Source: Melioribacteraceae bacterium 4301-Me
GTDB lineage: Bacteria > Bacteroidota > Ignavibacteria > Ignavibacteriales > Melioribacteraceae
Length of the DNA: 64,000 nucleotides
Direction: 5' to 3'
Assembly: GCA_041538185.1 (NCBI GenBank)
Contig: JBGORM010000001.1
Span: 248,001 to 312,000 of the forward strand
Shown in pieces: positions 52,778-61,824 of this stretch (its first letter is position 1; the number at the start of each line of letters is the position of its first letter). A program made the position numbers and the translations under genes. The notes beneath the pieces are model-generated. The model was not told where the DNA came from. It searched no databases and was given only the letters and a program-made list of their open reading frames with translations.

Positions 52778-53494
52778 ATGAAATTTTCTCTAAACATTGA
52801 CCATATAGCAACATTAAGAAATGCACGGGGAGAAGTTCAACCTGATCCAATTACATTTGCTTTAATGGCTGAACAATACGGCGTCGATGGAATTGTTGTT
52901 CATTTGCGCGAAGATAGACGACACATTAATGAACGCGATGTAAGACTGCTTAGAGAATTGATTACAACTAAACTTGATCTTGAAATGGCGGCTGTTGATG
53001 AAATTATTGAAATAGCTCGCGATGTTCAGCCCGAATTAGCAACCATAGTACCGGAAAGAAGACAAGAACTTACTACCGAAGGTGGAATTAATGTAATAGA
53101 TAACATAAATCACTTAAGAAACACAGTTGAAAGACTACATGATGCAGAGGTTCCTGTCTCTTTGTTCATTGAGCCAGATATTAATCAAATAGATGCTGCT
53201 TCTGAAATTAATGCTGATTTTATTGAAATACACACCGGCAAATTTGCTAATGCAATTAGCGAAGAGGAGATTTTTGATGAATTAGAACGCATTAGAATAG
53301 CTGCGAAACATGCTAAGAAATTAGGACTGGGTGTAAATGCTGGACATGGATTAAACTACAATAACATGAAAGAATTTATTGCAATTAAAGATATTGATGA
53401 GGTAAGTATTGGTCATGCCATTATAGCCCGCTCTGTTTTTGTCGGTATCGAAAAGGCAATTAAAGAAATGATTCAAATAATAAATAGAGCTTAA
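52778..53494 (+). CDS. pdxJ: Pyridoxine 5'-phosphate synthase
   Basis: The 238-residue TIM-barrel enzyme starts KFSLNIDHIATLRNARGEVQ and continues QPDPITFALMAEQYGVDGIV, VHLREDRRHINERDV, the catalytic Glu in LEMAAVDEI, ATIVPERRQELTTEGG, FIEIHTGKFANAI, GVNAGHGLNYNNM and IDEVSIGHAIIARSV. It condenses 1-deoxyxylulose 5-phosphate and 3-amino-2-oxopropyl phosphate to form pyridoxine phosphate, the last ring-forming step of DXP-dependent vitamin B6 synthesis. AAGGAGG precedes the start. The PLP product is used by enzymes such as the spt-type protein in this window. Confidence 0.97.
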   Translation: MKFSLNIDHIATLRNARGEVQPDPITFALMAEQYGVDGIVVHLREDRRHINERDVRLLRELITTKLDLEMAAVDEIIEIARDVQPELATIVPERRQELTTEGGINVIDNINHLRNTVERLHDAEVPVSLFIEPDINQIDAASEINADFIEIHTGKFANAISEEEIFDELERIRIAAKHAKKLGLGVNAGHGLNYNNMKEFIAIKDIDEVSIGHAIIARSVFVGIEKAIKEMIQIINRA

Positions 53495-53666
53495 TCATGT
53501 TGCTTCACTTATTATAAAGTAAACGATAACTTTAACCTTAATTTTGGTAAAAGTAATGTGCAAGAATTAGTTAACCGCAATAAAGTTGTTGTCTCGGACA
53601 GTTGACTTTTTGAAAAGTATAAAAGTTTTGACTACTTTTCATTCGTTTTTTATAACTAAATAAGTT

Positions 53667-53912
53667 ATGTATATGAAAATGAATTGGAAGGAATTTGTCG
53701 GAAAAGTGTTAAACATAACTTTATTCGAAAATTATGGTGTAGTTTACGGTAAAAAAGATGATGAATTCCCAACTTTTTATGAAATAGTTTTTAAGACAGG
53801 TAAACTTATTGACGCTTTTGATGACGGCCTATTGCTTGAAGCTAAGAGAGAAGAGCAGACTTATAAAATTTTTGTGCCTTATTCTTCTATTAAGTGCGTG
53901 GAGATTTTTTAA
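53667..53912 (+). CDS. Small conserved-looking protein coupled to T9SS plug, unrecognised
   Basis: The 81-residue cytoplasmic protein reads NWKEFVGKVLNITLFENYGV, YEIVFKTGKLIDAFDDGLLL and a final VPYSSIKCVEIF. The pattern (short helix, then five predicted strands, ending VPYSSI-x-x-VEIF) resembles a small Sm/SH3-like barrel, but this is only a guess from strand order. It overlaps the start of the T9SS plug gene by one base (TAATG), so the two are probably translated together. Three closely spaced ATG codons (53667, 53673, 53679) make the exact start uncertain. Confidence 0.6.
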   Translation: MYMKMNWKEFVGKVLNITLFENYGVVYGKKDDEFPTFYEIVFKTGKLIDAFDDGLLLEAKREEQTYKIFVPYSSIKCVEIF

Positions 53913-55144
53913 TGCCCAGTTTTTTACTCTTCCTTTTTTTTTATTTTCCCTTTAGTTGGTTGACTTACTCCCAAAGCATTTTAATTAAGAGCTTACGTAC
54001 TTACAATTCAATTGACCAAACTGCCGCTCCAATTATAAATATGCAGGATAAAAATCTAAGTTCATTAACAATTGAGTTCGATGTCCAAAGTGATTATTCA
54101 CCAAATTTGATTATTAATTTTAAGTATTGCGATCAGCAGTGGAACCCAATTGAAAATATCTTTTTGTTGAATCCCGGCTATAACACAGCATATAACTTGT
54201 GGCTGGAAAGTCTGCCAATTACTGTTAATGGTGCAAGATATCACTACATTGGTCACTTCCCTAATAAGGATGTTACTTTCCCTTTTTCGGGTAAGTGGAA
54301 ATATTTTATTTACGAACAAGCAGGCGGTAATAATGTCCTCGCTACTGGACGGTTTGTTGTAATAAACCCGCAAGTAAACTTACATGTCTCCATCTCAAAG
54401 GACAGGTTAGAAGGCATAGCACCTGATAATTCTGAACTAGGAAGAGCAATTGATATTAGTACATCTTTTGAACTGCCGGATTCTTTATTCCCAGAAAATA
54501 TTATGCACTTAGAAATTATAGAAAACCAAAAGTTTGATTATCCGTTCATTATAAAAAAGGAAATAACAAACAATCGATTTTACAGCTGGGATGGGTTCAG
54601 TAAATTTAATTTTACTATAAGGGATATTCTGCCAGGCAATAATTATCGACAGGTTAATTTATTGGATAAAAATAAATATGTGCCTCCATTAACTAATGCC
54701 CATTTTGAAAGGATAGAAACTTCTGATTTCTATAAATTTCATCATAACGATTTTAAAGGAGGTTCTAAATTAGTTAATTATAAAGATGATTACGCCCAGT
54801 ATATGAATGTTGTTTTTAAAATTAGACCTTTAGAAAATATTAATAGTTCGATTTTTTTAGTGGGTTCATTTAATAATTGGCAGGTTTTGCCATCTTACAT
54901 GCTGAGCGATGATAATGGCTTGATGTCTATAACTATAGAATTGAAAAGAGGTGTTTATGATTATCAGTATGTGACAGGTATTGTGTCTTCTGATTCAGTT
55001 AAAGATATAAACTGGCTTACATTGGAAGGAAATTTTTGGGAAGCGAAACACGATTATCATGTTTTTCTCTATTATCAATCTCAAAACTATGGCGGGTATC
55101 CTACAATAATTGGATATTCTAAAATTACAAGTGGTGATTTATGA
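53912..55144 (+). CDS. Type IX secretion system plug protein (DUF5103)
   Basis: The 410-residue exported protein has a signal peptide (FLLFLFFYFPFSWLTYSQ) and the DUF5103 layout. The N-terminal domain (SILIKSLRTYNSI ... SPNLIINFKYCDQQWNP) contains the family's YxxCxxxW element; YEQAGGNNVLATGRFVVINP and DFKGGSKLVNYKDDYAQYMN follow. The C-terminal domain (NSSIFLVGSFNNWQVLPSYM) is like an AMPK/CBM48 fold. In Flavobacterium, Plug closes the periplasmic side of the SprA translocon when PorV is not bound. It overlaps the small upstream gene by one base and the Gfo/Idh/MocA gene by four (ATGA). Confidence 0.85.
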   Translation: MPSFLLFLFFYFPFSWLTYSQSILIKSLRTYNSIDQTAAPIINMQDKNLSSLTIEFDVQSDYSPNLIINFKYCDQQWNPIENIFLLNPGYNTAYNLWLESLPITVNGARYHYIGHFPNKDVTFPFSGKWKYFIYEQAGGNNVLATGRFVVINPQVNLHVSISKDRLEGIAPDNSELGRAIDISTSFELPDSLFPENIMHLEIIENQKFDYPFIIKKEITNNRFYSWDGFSKFNFTIRDILPGNNYRQVNLLDKNKYVPPLTNAHFERIETSDFYKFHHNDFKGGSKLVNYKDDYAQYMNVVFKIRPLENINSSIFLVGSFNNWQVLPSYMLSDDNGLMSITIELKRGVYDYQYVTGIVSSDSVKDINWLTLEGNFWEAKHDYHVFLYYQSQNYGGYPTIIGYSKITSGDL

Positions 55145-56136
55145 ACAAACCGAAAATAGGTGTAGTTGGGGTAGGTCATTTAGGCACACTTCACACAAAA
55201 CTTTTAAATGAAATTGAATCATGTGAATTGATAGGAATTTTTGATTTGGATTTTAATAAGGCTGAACAAGTGGCCGCACAAATAAATACTTCTGCTTATC
55301 AAAGTTTAGAAGAATTATTTAACAAAATTAATTTGGTTGTGATTGCTACTACTACTAGTTCACATTATCAAGTTGTGAAAAAAGCATTAGATTATGGACT
55401 GCATGTATTTGTTGAAAAACCGATTACTTCTAAAATTTCAGAAGCTGAAGAACTTGTTAGAACGGCAGATAAATTAAATTTAATTTTACAGGTTGGTCAT
55501 GTAGAGAGATTTAATCCTGCGTTAATTTCACTTGAAAAGTACAATTTAAATCCATTGTTTGTTCAGACAGATAGATTAGCACAATTTAATCCACGCGGTA
55601 CAGATGTAGCAGTAGTTTTAGATTTAATGATACACGACATTGATATAATCCTAAGCTTAATTAAAAGTGAAGTAAAAAATATTTACGCAAGCGGTGTTAG
55701 CGTTGTCTCTGATACTATCGATATTGCAAATGCGCGGTTAGAATTTGAAAACGGTGCAGTTGCAAATGTAACTGCCAGCAGAATTTCTCAAAAGAAAATG
55801 AGAAAGATGAGAATTTTCCAAAGAGATGGTTATATTAGCTTAGATTTTATAACTGGCGTTTCTGAGGTCTATAGATTAATCTCACCGCACGAAATGAAAG
55901 AAGGTCATTATATAACTTTTGGTGAAATGGGAATAGGGGATAAAAAAAAGTTAGTTGTTTACGAACAACCTGAAATAAAAGAAATTAACGCACTTAAATA
56001 TGAACTAGAGCTTTTTATCGATGCTGCTGTTTATCGTAAGAAGCCTGTTGTAAGTGGCTATGATGGACTGAGAGCGTTGAAGGTAGCTGAAATGATTATT
56101 AATAAAATAAATGATTCAAAGGTTTTTTTTGCGTAA
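55141..56136 (+). CDS. Gfo/Idh/MocA family oxidoreductase
   Basis: The 331-residue NAD(P)-dependent enzyme has the Rossmann start KIGVVGVGHLGTLHTKLL, then VVIATTTSSHYQVVKKAL, the EKP motif in HVFVEKPITSKISEAEELV, and GHVERFNPALISLEKY. The catalytic His/Asp region is VVLDLMIHDIDIILSLI. GHVERFNPA occurs in members acting on UDP-N-acetylhexosamines, for example GnnA-type 3-dehydrogenases of lipid A synthesis; together with lptD nearby, an envelope sugar substrate is possible, but the assignment is inference. It overlaps the plug gene by four bases and precedes the ROK kinase by 74 bp. Confidence 0.85.
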   Translation: MNKPKIGVVGVGHLGTLHTKLLNEIESCELIGIFDLDFNKAEQVAAQINTSAYQSLEELFNKINLVVIATTTSSHYQVVKKALDYGLHVFVEKPITSKISEAEELVRTADKLNLILQVGHVERFNPALISLEKYNLNPLFVQTDRLAQFNPRGTDVAVVLDLMIHDIDIILSLIKSEVKNIYASGVSVVSDTIDIANARLEFENGAVANVTASRISQKKMRKMRIFQRDGYISLDFITGVSEVYRLISPHEMKEGHYITFGEMGIGDKKKLVVYEQPEIKEINALKYELELFIDAAVYRKKPVVSGYDGLRALKVAEMIINKINDSKVFFA

Positions 56137-56210
56137 TAACATTCTTAATTATTAATCGTCCAATATATATGTTAAATGCAAAATGAATTTTCTAATTTAA
56201 AGGGGAAAAT

Positions 56211-57173
56211 ATGGAGAAAGAAAAAATTGCTGTTGGTGTTGACCTTGGAGGAACATCAATTAAAATTGGTTTAGTTAACCAACTTGGAAAAATTAAAAAG
56301 AAAATTAGTATTGATAGCCTTGCTGCTGATGGACCAAAAAGGGTAGTATCGCAGATAATAGCTGGTATTTACAAATTGTTAGATGGTCAAAAAATAAAGA
56401 TAGAAGGTATTGGTATAGGTTCGCCTGGTATAATTATAACTGAAAAGGGGATTGTTGCTGATCCGCCAAATTTCCCCGGCTGGAAGAAAGTACCATTAGG
56501 GAAATTAATTGCTGAGGAATTCAATAAAAAAGTAGTAGTAGAAAATGATGCTAACGCAGCTGCAATTGGCGAATTGATTTACGGTGCAGGTAAGAAATTA
56601 AATTATTTTATAATGATTACATTAGGTACTGGGGTTGGCGGTGGAATTATAATTAACAAAAAAATTTATCGTGGCGAAACAGGCGGTGCAGGTGAAATTG
56701 GACATTCTTCAATTGATTATAACGGTCCTTTGTGCAAATGTGGTTCCAAAGGCTGCATAGAAACTTATATCGGGAATAGTTATTTGGTTAATAATGTTAA
56801 ACAGCAACTGCCTGACCACCCGCACTCACTAATTGCTAAAATGCTGCAGGACCCAAATACTCAGTTATCACCTAAATTGATTAGTGATGCAGCTTCAATG
56901 AATGATGAATTTGCTCTTTCAATTATTGAAAATGCCGGGGAAAAATTAGGCTATGGTCTTGCTTCAGTTATAAATATTTTTGATATCACTAATGTTATTA
57001 TTGGCGGCGGCGTGGCAGGTTTTGGTAAACCACTTTTTAATGCAGTTGAAAAAGCAATTAAAAGTAGAGTGATGATTCCTTTTAAATCGAGAGTGAAAGT
57101 TATACCTGCAAAACTAAGAAATGATGCCGGAATTAAGGGCGCTTCTGCTTTGGTGTTTTATAAGTCTAGTTAG
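56211..57173 (+). CDS. ROK family sugar kinase (glucokinase-like)
   Basis: The 320-residue protein has the ROK pattern: AVGVDLGGTSIKIGLVNQLG (ATP site), GIGIGSPGIIITEKG, VVENDANAAAIGELIYGAGK with the catalytic Asp, TLGTGVGGGIIINKK, GAGEIGHSSIDYNG and the zinc site CKCGSKGCIETY. Members phosphorylate glucose, ManNAc, fructose or related sugars; glucokinase is most common for this length. AGGGGAAAAT precedes the ATG. It lies between the oxidoreductase gene and lptD, all on the plus strand. Confidence 0.92.
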   Translation: MEKEKIAVGVDLGGTSIKIGLVNQLGKIKKKISIDSLAADGPKRVVSQIIAGIYKLLDGQKIKIEGIGIGSPGIIITEKGIVADPPNFPGWKKVPLGKLIAEEFNKKVVVENDANAAAIGELIYGAGKKLNYFIMITLGTGVGGGIIINKKIYRGETGGAGEIGHSSIDYNGPLCKCGSKGCIETYIGNSYLVNNVKQQLPDHPHSLIAKMLQDPNTQLSPKLISDAASMNDEFALSIIENAGEKLGYGLASVINIFDITNVIIGGGVAGFGKPLFNAVEKAIKSRVMIPFKSRVKVIPAKLRNDAGIKGASALVFYKSS

Positions 57174-57205
57174 TGTTGTTTCTTTATAATTAATATTGCG
57201 ATACA

Positions 57206-59803
57206 ATGAAATGGTATGGAATCTTAATATTATTTTTATTTGTTAATCTAATTTCAGCACAAGTTAAAGATTCCCTTAACATACCAATAACTAATACTGC
57301 CGTAAGCGATACTTCCTCGCCAAAAGAAAATAATATTGATAAAAAATCAAAAAAATATGATGTAGAAGCAGTTATTTATGCAACTTCTTCAGATTCTTTA
57401 TTCTACGACGTGACAAACAAGAAAATGTATCTCTTTGGAAAAGGTGACCTAAAGTACAAAGATACTGAGCTACGCGGCGGCAAAATTTCTATTGATTATC
57501 AAAAAAATCTTTTGGAAGCAAGCGGCGTTGTTGATACTTCTGATACTGCAAAAGTAAAATTAAAAGAAACACCGGTCCTTACTGAAAACGGTGAAACGTA
57601 CGAGGGTAAGATGTTATTATATAATTTTAAGACTACCCAAGGCTATATTTCGATGGCAAAAAATCAAGAACAAGACTCGCGCTACGAAGGCGACGAAGTA
57701 AAAAAAGTTAACCAAAATACTTATTTTGTAAAAAATGGCATGTTTACAACCTGCGATGAAAAAGACCCTCACACTTACTTTACCGCAAATGAAATGAAAG
57801 TTATTCAAAACGATAAGATTATTGCCAAATGGATTTTAATGTGGATTGGCGGAGTTCCGCTCCCTATCCCTCTACCTTTCGCTGTTATACCTAATCAGTC
57901 TGGAAGAAGAAGCGGCGTTATAATACCTACTTATGGAGAAATATCTAATAGAGGGCAGTACTTTAGAAATTTCGGCTACTTTTTAGCACTGAGTGATTAT
58001 TACGACTTAACTCTTACTGGTGATTATTATACAAAAGGAGGTTATGGTTTACGAAGCAGATTTAGGTACGCTAAACGTTATGATTTCAATGGTTCAATTA
58101 ATGCAGGATATTCTAAAATAATAATAGGTGAACCTTCAGACCCTAATAGAACTGAACAAACTGACTGGAATTTTTCGTTGTATCATAATCAAGATTTAAA
58201 TCCTACAACAAGACTTGATGCAAACCTTCAGTTCATGTCATCAACTTTTTTGTCGAACAACGCAGTGGATTATAATGACCTTCTTTCACAAGATATTATT
58301 TCAAATGCAACTTTTAGCAAAAGATGGGATGAATCCGGCAATTATTTGGTTATTAATTACAGCAGAACTCAAAATCTGCAGAGCGGAAATATTTATGAGA
58401 CGCTTCCAAGTATTACTTTTACTAAAAATCTTACTTACCCATTTAAAAGTGATAACAGTTTATCAACTTCAAATCAAAAATGGTATGAGCAAATTGCTTA
58501 TAATTATACTGGGCAATTTGTTAACAGACGAAATAAAATTAATGGTGCATTAAGCATACGTGGCGGTATTCAACATAATTTAGCTTTTAGTGCTTCACCT
58601 AAAATTGGTTATTTTAATGTATCTCCGAGAATAAATTACACAGAAAAATGGTACAACAAGAGATTAAAAATTGAAAACCATGTGGTTGCGGTTAAGGATC
58701 CTAAAAGTGGACAAATTTCTTACAAAGATTCTACGGTAAATAGAGACATAAATGAAATAAATTCTGTTAGGACATTTGACTTAGGCGTTTCTGCATCAAC
58801 AAAATTGTATGGAATTTTTCAGCCAAATCTTTTTGGTATTGAAGCATTTCGACACACTTTAATACCGTCAATTTCTTATTCGTACCAGCCAAACTTTGCC
58901 AACGATAATTGGGGTTATTATGATTCGTATAAAAAAGCAGATGGAACCATCGTAAGGTACGATAAATTTAATCGAGAAGTTTTTGGTGGTGCTCCAAGCG
59001 GTGAAAGACAATTTCTGAACTTCTCACTTGGCAATGTTTTCGAAATAAAAACATTGAAAGACCCGGCTGATACGAATAGATTAGATGATAACAAAATACA
59101 ATTGCTGAATTTAACTGCTAACATCGGCTATAACTTTGCTGCCGATAGCCTTAAGTTTAGTGATTTGAGTCTGAGTTACAGAACGCAAGTAGGCAAATTG
59201 TTCGATTTTTCTGGCTCATCGTCTTACACATTTTATGATTTTAAAGATGGATTAAAGATAAACAAATTTTTAGCCTCAGAAGGTAAAGGATTATTTCGCC
59301 TTACTAATTTTAATTTTTCAATATCTACCAATATTAGCGGGAGTAAAAAGCAGACACCTGCTAAGTCCACTAAGAAAACAAAAGAAGAAACTGAGGAAGA
59401 GGGATTTAATGCATTTAAAAAAGCTGATTACATTACACTCTATAACGATAATCAACCCGTAGATTTTACTATCCCTTGGAATTTAAGTCTAAGTTATAAT
59501 TATAATTTATCTAAGCCTACCCCTAACGAGGCTACTAAATTTTCAAACCTTAGTTTAAATATGAGTTTTAATTTGACTGAGTATTGGAAGTTTACAATTA
59601 GAGGTAGTTATGATTTTGAAAGGAAAGAAATAACTGCTCCTCAAATTACTATTTATAGGGACCTTCACTGCTGGGAGCTAAACTTTACTTGGAATCCTAC
59701 AGGTTACTACAGAGGTTATAGATTAGAAATTAGAATGAAAGCACCTGAACTGCAGGATATAAAAGTTACAAAATCTGGTGGTCTATATTCTGGCAGAAGA
59801 TAA
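57206..59803 (+). CDS. lptD: LPS-assembly protein LptD (OstA-like) of the Bacteroidota type
   Basis: The 865-residue protein has a signal peptide (KWYGILILFLFVNLISAQ) and a periplasmic beta-jellyroll at about 50-210. There, ESGVV-like repeats such as LEASGVVDTSDTAKVKL and LTENGETYEGKMLLYNFKT match the LptA/OstA fold. A barrel follows with the LptD landmarks NGMFTTCDEKDPHTYFTANE, IPLPFAVIPNQSGRRSGVII and YFRNFGYFLALSDYYDLTLT. The C-terminal strands end in LNFTWNPTGYYRGYRLEIRM. LptD inserts LPS into the outer leaflet of the outer membrane with LptE. The TLxPxxFxxxSGRRSG signature makes the call firm. It closes the operon-like run from plug onwards. Confidence 0.88.
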   Translation: MKWYGILILFLFVNLISAQVKDSLNIPITNTAVSDTSSPKENNIDKKSKKYDVEAVIYATSSDSLFYDVTNKKMYLFGKGDLKYKDTELRGGKISIDYQKNLLEASGVVDTSDTAKVKLKETPVLTENGETYEGKMLLYNFKTTQGYISMAKNQEQDSRYEGDEVKKVNQNTYFVKNGMFTTCDEKDPHTYFTANEMKVIQNDKIIAKWILMWIGGVPLPIPLPFAVIPNQSGRRSGVIIPTYGEISNRGQYFRNFGYFLALSDYYDLTLTGDYYTKGGYGLRSRFRYAKRYDFNGSINAGYSKIIIGEPSDPNRTEQTDWNFSLYHNQDLNPTTRLDANLQFMSSTFLSNNAVDYNDLLSQDIISNATFSKRWDESGNYLVINYSRTQNLQSGNIYETLPSITFTKNLTYPFKSDNSLSTSNQKWYEQIAYNYTGQFVNRRNKINGALSIRGGIQHNLAFSASPKIGYFNVSPRINYTEKWYNKRLKIENHVVAVKDPKSGQISYKDSTVNRDINEINSVRTFDLGVSASTKLYGIFQPNLFGIEAFRHTLIPSISYSYQPNFANDNWGYYDSYKKADGTIVRYDKFNREVFGGAPSGERQFLNFSLGNVFEIKTLKDPADTNRLDDNKIQLLNLTANIGYNFAADSLKFSDLSLSYRTQVGKLFDFSGSSSYTFYDFKDGLKINKFLASEGKGLFRLTNFNFSISTNISGSKKQTPAKSTKKTKEETEEEGFNAFKKADYITLYNDNQPVDFTIPWNLSLSYNYNLSKPTPNEATKFSNLSLNMSFNLTEYWKFTIRGSYDFERKEITAPQITIYRDLHCWELNFTWNPTGYYRGYRLEIRMKAPELQDIKVTKSGGLYSGRR

Positions 59804-59935
59804 ATGATAGGTCTATCTTTGTGCTAATACTTTATTTAATTCAAAAAATTCATGAGAATCTACCACTTTGTGGTATGTCATCATAGTTATTATTGCTATT
59901 CATGTAACTTGTTTAACTCACTTTTCACGAAGTGT

Positions 59936-59965
59936 GGGAATCCACCACTTCGTGGATGAATTCCC
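59936..59965. repeat. GC-rich hairpin before the tandem array
   Basis: GGGAATCCAC-CACTTC-GTGGATGAATTCCC forms a stem interrupted by one bulge. A weaker relative with CCACTTTGTGG lies at about 59864-59876. Neither is followed by a T-tract long enough for a firm terminator call, although one of them may terminate lptD. Confidence 0.5.
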
Positions 59966-60000
59966 ATTTTTCTAGCCTCTCAGCAGGCTGGTGGAAAATT
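59966..60000. repeat. Palindrome flanking the tandem array (left copy)
   Basis: ATTTTTCTAGCC...GGCTGGTGGAAAAT forms an imperfect inverted repeat around CTCTCAGCA. It is related to the copy at 60785-60824, which carries the same AGCC core and GGCTGGTG(A/G)AAAATTT right arm. Confidence 0.55.
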
Positions 60001-60632
60001 TAGCTTAAAGGAAGAAATGTGAGGGATAAGCTAATAAGGTTGTGTTTCTATGAAGAATGTGACATGTTACTAAGGTTAAGGAAAGAAGCGATAAGGTTTT
60101 TGCGACAGAGACAATTTGCGAAAGTAATTAAGCAAGTAAAAAAACATTAGATAACCTTAGTAAAAAGGTTGGGTTATCATAAGTTGTTAATCTTAACAAC
60201 TGAGGACAGTCAAGATGAGGTAGACCTTATTAGCTTAAAGGAAGAAATGTGAGGGATAAGCTAATAAGGTTGTGTTTTTACGAAGAATGTGACATGTTAC
60301 TAAGGTTAAGGAAAGAAGAGATAAGGTTTTTGCGACAGAGACAATTTACGAAAGTAATTAAGCAAGTAAAAAAACATTAGATAACCTTAGTAAAAAGGTT
60401 GGGTTATCATAAGTTGTTAATCTTAATAAGGGAGGACAGTCAAGATGAGGTAGACCTTATTAGCTTAAAGGAAGAAATGTGAGGGATAAGCTAATAAGGT
60501 TGTGTTTCTATGAAGAATGTGACATGTTACTAAGGTTAAGGAAAGAAGAGATAAGGTTTTTGCGATAGAGACAATTTGCGAAAGTAATTAAGCAAGTAGA
60601 AAACATTAGATAACCTTAGTAAAAGGTTAAGT
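60001..60632. repeat. 230-bp tandem repeat, 2.75 copies, with conserved inverted-repeat arms
   Basis: Copies start at 60001, 60231 and 60461, so the period is exactly 230 bp; the third copy diverges after about 60632. Copies 1 and 2 differ at only about ten positions. Each unit contains an arm pair TTACTAAGGTTA / TAACCTTAGTAA (60067-60078 with 60152-60163; 60297-60308 with 60382-60393; 60527-60538 with 60611-60622). At the two internal junctions a perfect 14-bp stem ACCTTATTAGCTTA / TAAGCTAATAAGGT (60224-60237 with 60257-60270; 60454-60467 with 60487-60500) is formed. No frame is open across the array. Confidence 0.9.
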
Positions 60633-60784
60633 TATTAGTGTGGCTGACCTTAGTAACAAATTTAACTAATAAGATTTTGAGAGGCACAGAGAGTGGATAG
60701 AAAATGCGCAACGGGAATAGTTAACGACAATAATTCCAAATTATGCGTAATATATGCTAATCTTGAGCATGTTCATTTTACCTC

Positions 60785-60824
60785 AAATTTTTCAAGCCTG
60801 CCAGCGCGGGCTGGTGAAAAATTT
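60785..60824. repeat. Palindrome flanking the tandem array (right copy)
   Basis: AAATTTTTCA...TGAAAAATTT are perfect outer arms around AGCCTGCCAGCGCGGGCTGG, whose AGCC/GGCT also pair. It mirrors the left copy at 59966-60000, so the array is bracketed by two members of one palindrome family. Confidence 0.6.
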
Positions 60825-60973
60825 GGGTTAAAATAGTAGCTAATAAGGTAATCCACAAGTGGGAGTCTATCACTCCGCAATGTAGTGAGTTCTCATTGAA
60901 AGTGTTGAATTCTCAAACTCGTTTGGTGAGTCAAGTCCGCGCATAATTTTTTATGATGTCTGCTACGTATGGG

Positions 60974-61735
60974 TTAGATTAACTTAACATCATTCAAAAA
61001 TGGTAAGCTTTCTCGTATTTCACTTACCTTTTTTAGGTCTACATCTACAGTAAAAATTTTTTCTTCCTCTCCAGCTTCTAAGATTGAATTTCCCAAAGGG
61101 TCGAATACCGAACTGCAGCCATTATACTTATAGTATGGGTCGTTGCCAACTCGATTAACGCCAACTACAAAACATTGGTTTTCAATAGCACGTGCTTTTA
61201 ATAATATCTCCCAATGTTCAATTCTGGTAATGGGCCAATTGGCAATTACAATTATAACTTCCACTTTTTGTTTGCCATAGTAACGATATAGCTCCGGGAA
61301 ACGCAAATCATAACAAATACTCAAACCAATTTTTGTCTGTTCAATTTTAGTTATAACTACTTCAGAACCAGCAGTATAGAAAATGTTTTCTTTAGCATAA
61401 GAAAAAGGATGTATTTTTCTGTATTTGGCAGTTATTATTCCATTGTTGTCGAAATGGTAAAGTGTGTTGTAAAACTTTGAGTTTGAGCGCTCTATTGTTC
61501 CAGCAAAAACATGCTGTTTAGTTTTTTGAGCCAGTTGAATAAAGTATCTTGTTGAAATCCCGTCAATTTCTTCTGCAAATTTTTCGGCGTGCATTGTAAA
61601 ACCGGTCAATGTCATTTCAGGAAAAATTAGCAGATCTGTTTTTGTATTAACTTCACTTAAAAGCCTATCAATTTTGATTATATTTTTTGACGGGTCTTCC
61701 CATTCTGGGTTGTATTGAACTAAGCCTATTTTCAT
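60974..61735 (-). CDS. Carbon-nitrogen hydrolase (omega-amidase/Nit2-like)
   Basis: The 253-residue enzyme shows the Glu-Lys-Cys triad of the nitrilase superfamily: LLIFPEMTLTGFTMH (Glu), AKYRKIHPFSYAKE (Lys) and IGLSICYDLRFPELYRYYG (Cys). YDLRFPELYR and the neighbouring NWPITRIEHWEILLKARAIE fit the YafV/Nit2 omega-amidase branch, which hydrolyses alpha-ketoglutaramate or related amides in metabolite repair. ATG 61735 is preferred to the GTG one codon earlier. It is divergent from the SpmAB-like gene. Confidence 0.9.
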   Translation of the reverse strand: MKIGLVQYNPEWEDPSKNIIKIDRLLSEVNTKTDLLIFPEMTLTGFTMHAEKFAEEIDGISTRYFIQLAQKTKQHVFAGTIERSNSKFYNTLYHFDNNGIITAKYRKIHPFSYAKENIFYTAGSEVVITKIEQTKIGLSICYDLRFPELYRYYGKQKVEVIIVIANWPITRIEHWEILLKARAIENQCFVVGVNRVGNDPYYKYNGCSSVFDPLGNSILEAGEEEKIFTVDVDLKKVSEIRESLPFLNDVKLI

Positions 61736-61824
61736 CACATTTTTTTATAAAATATTTTAGAATGAGTTTTTCGTTAATAATTTATAATTTGCAAAAAAAA
61801 TATAATAATTTATGGACTAATCTG

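Larger units (their letters stand above)
59804..60973. other. 1.17-kb non-coding region with nested repeats
   Basis: No credible coding frame exists between lptD and the nitrilase gene. The region holds a hairpin (59936-59965), two related palindromes (59966-60000 and 60785-60824), a 230-bp tandem repeat (60001-60632), and after the array a unique stretch with partial echoes of the hairpins (for example CCACAAGTGGGAG near 60852). Each element is listed separately. Confidence 0.85.

Noticed and set aside
60001..60632. Tandem repeat considered as a CRISPR array
   Set aside because: The unit is 230 bp and repeated almost entirely; there are no short repeats with unique spacers and no cas genes nearby.
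60001..60632. Tandem repeat considered as a decayed repeat-protein gene
   Set aside because: The period of 230 is not a multiple of three, so reading frame would shift in each unit, and stops occur in all frames.
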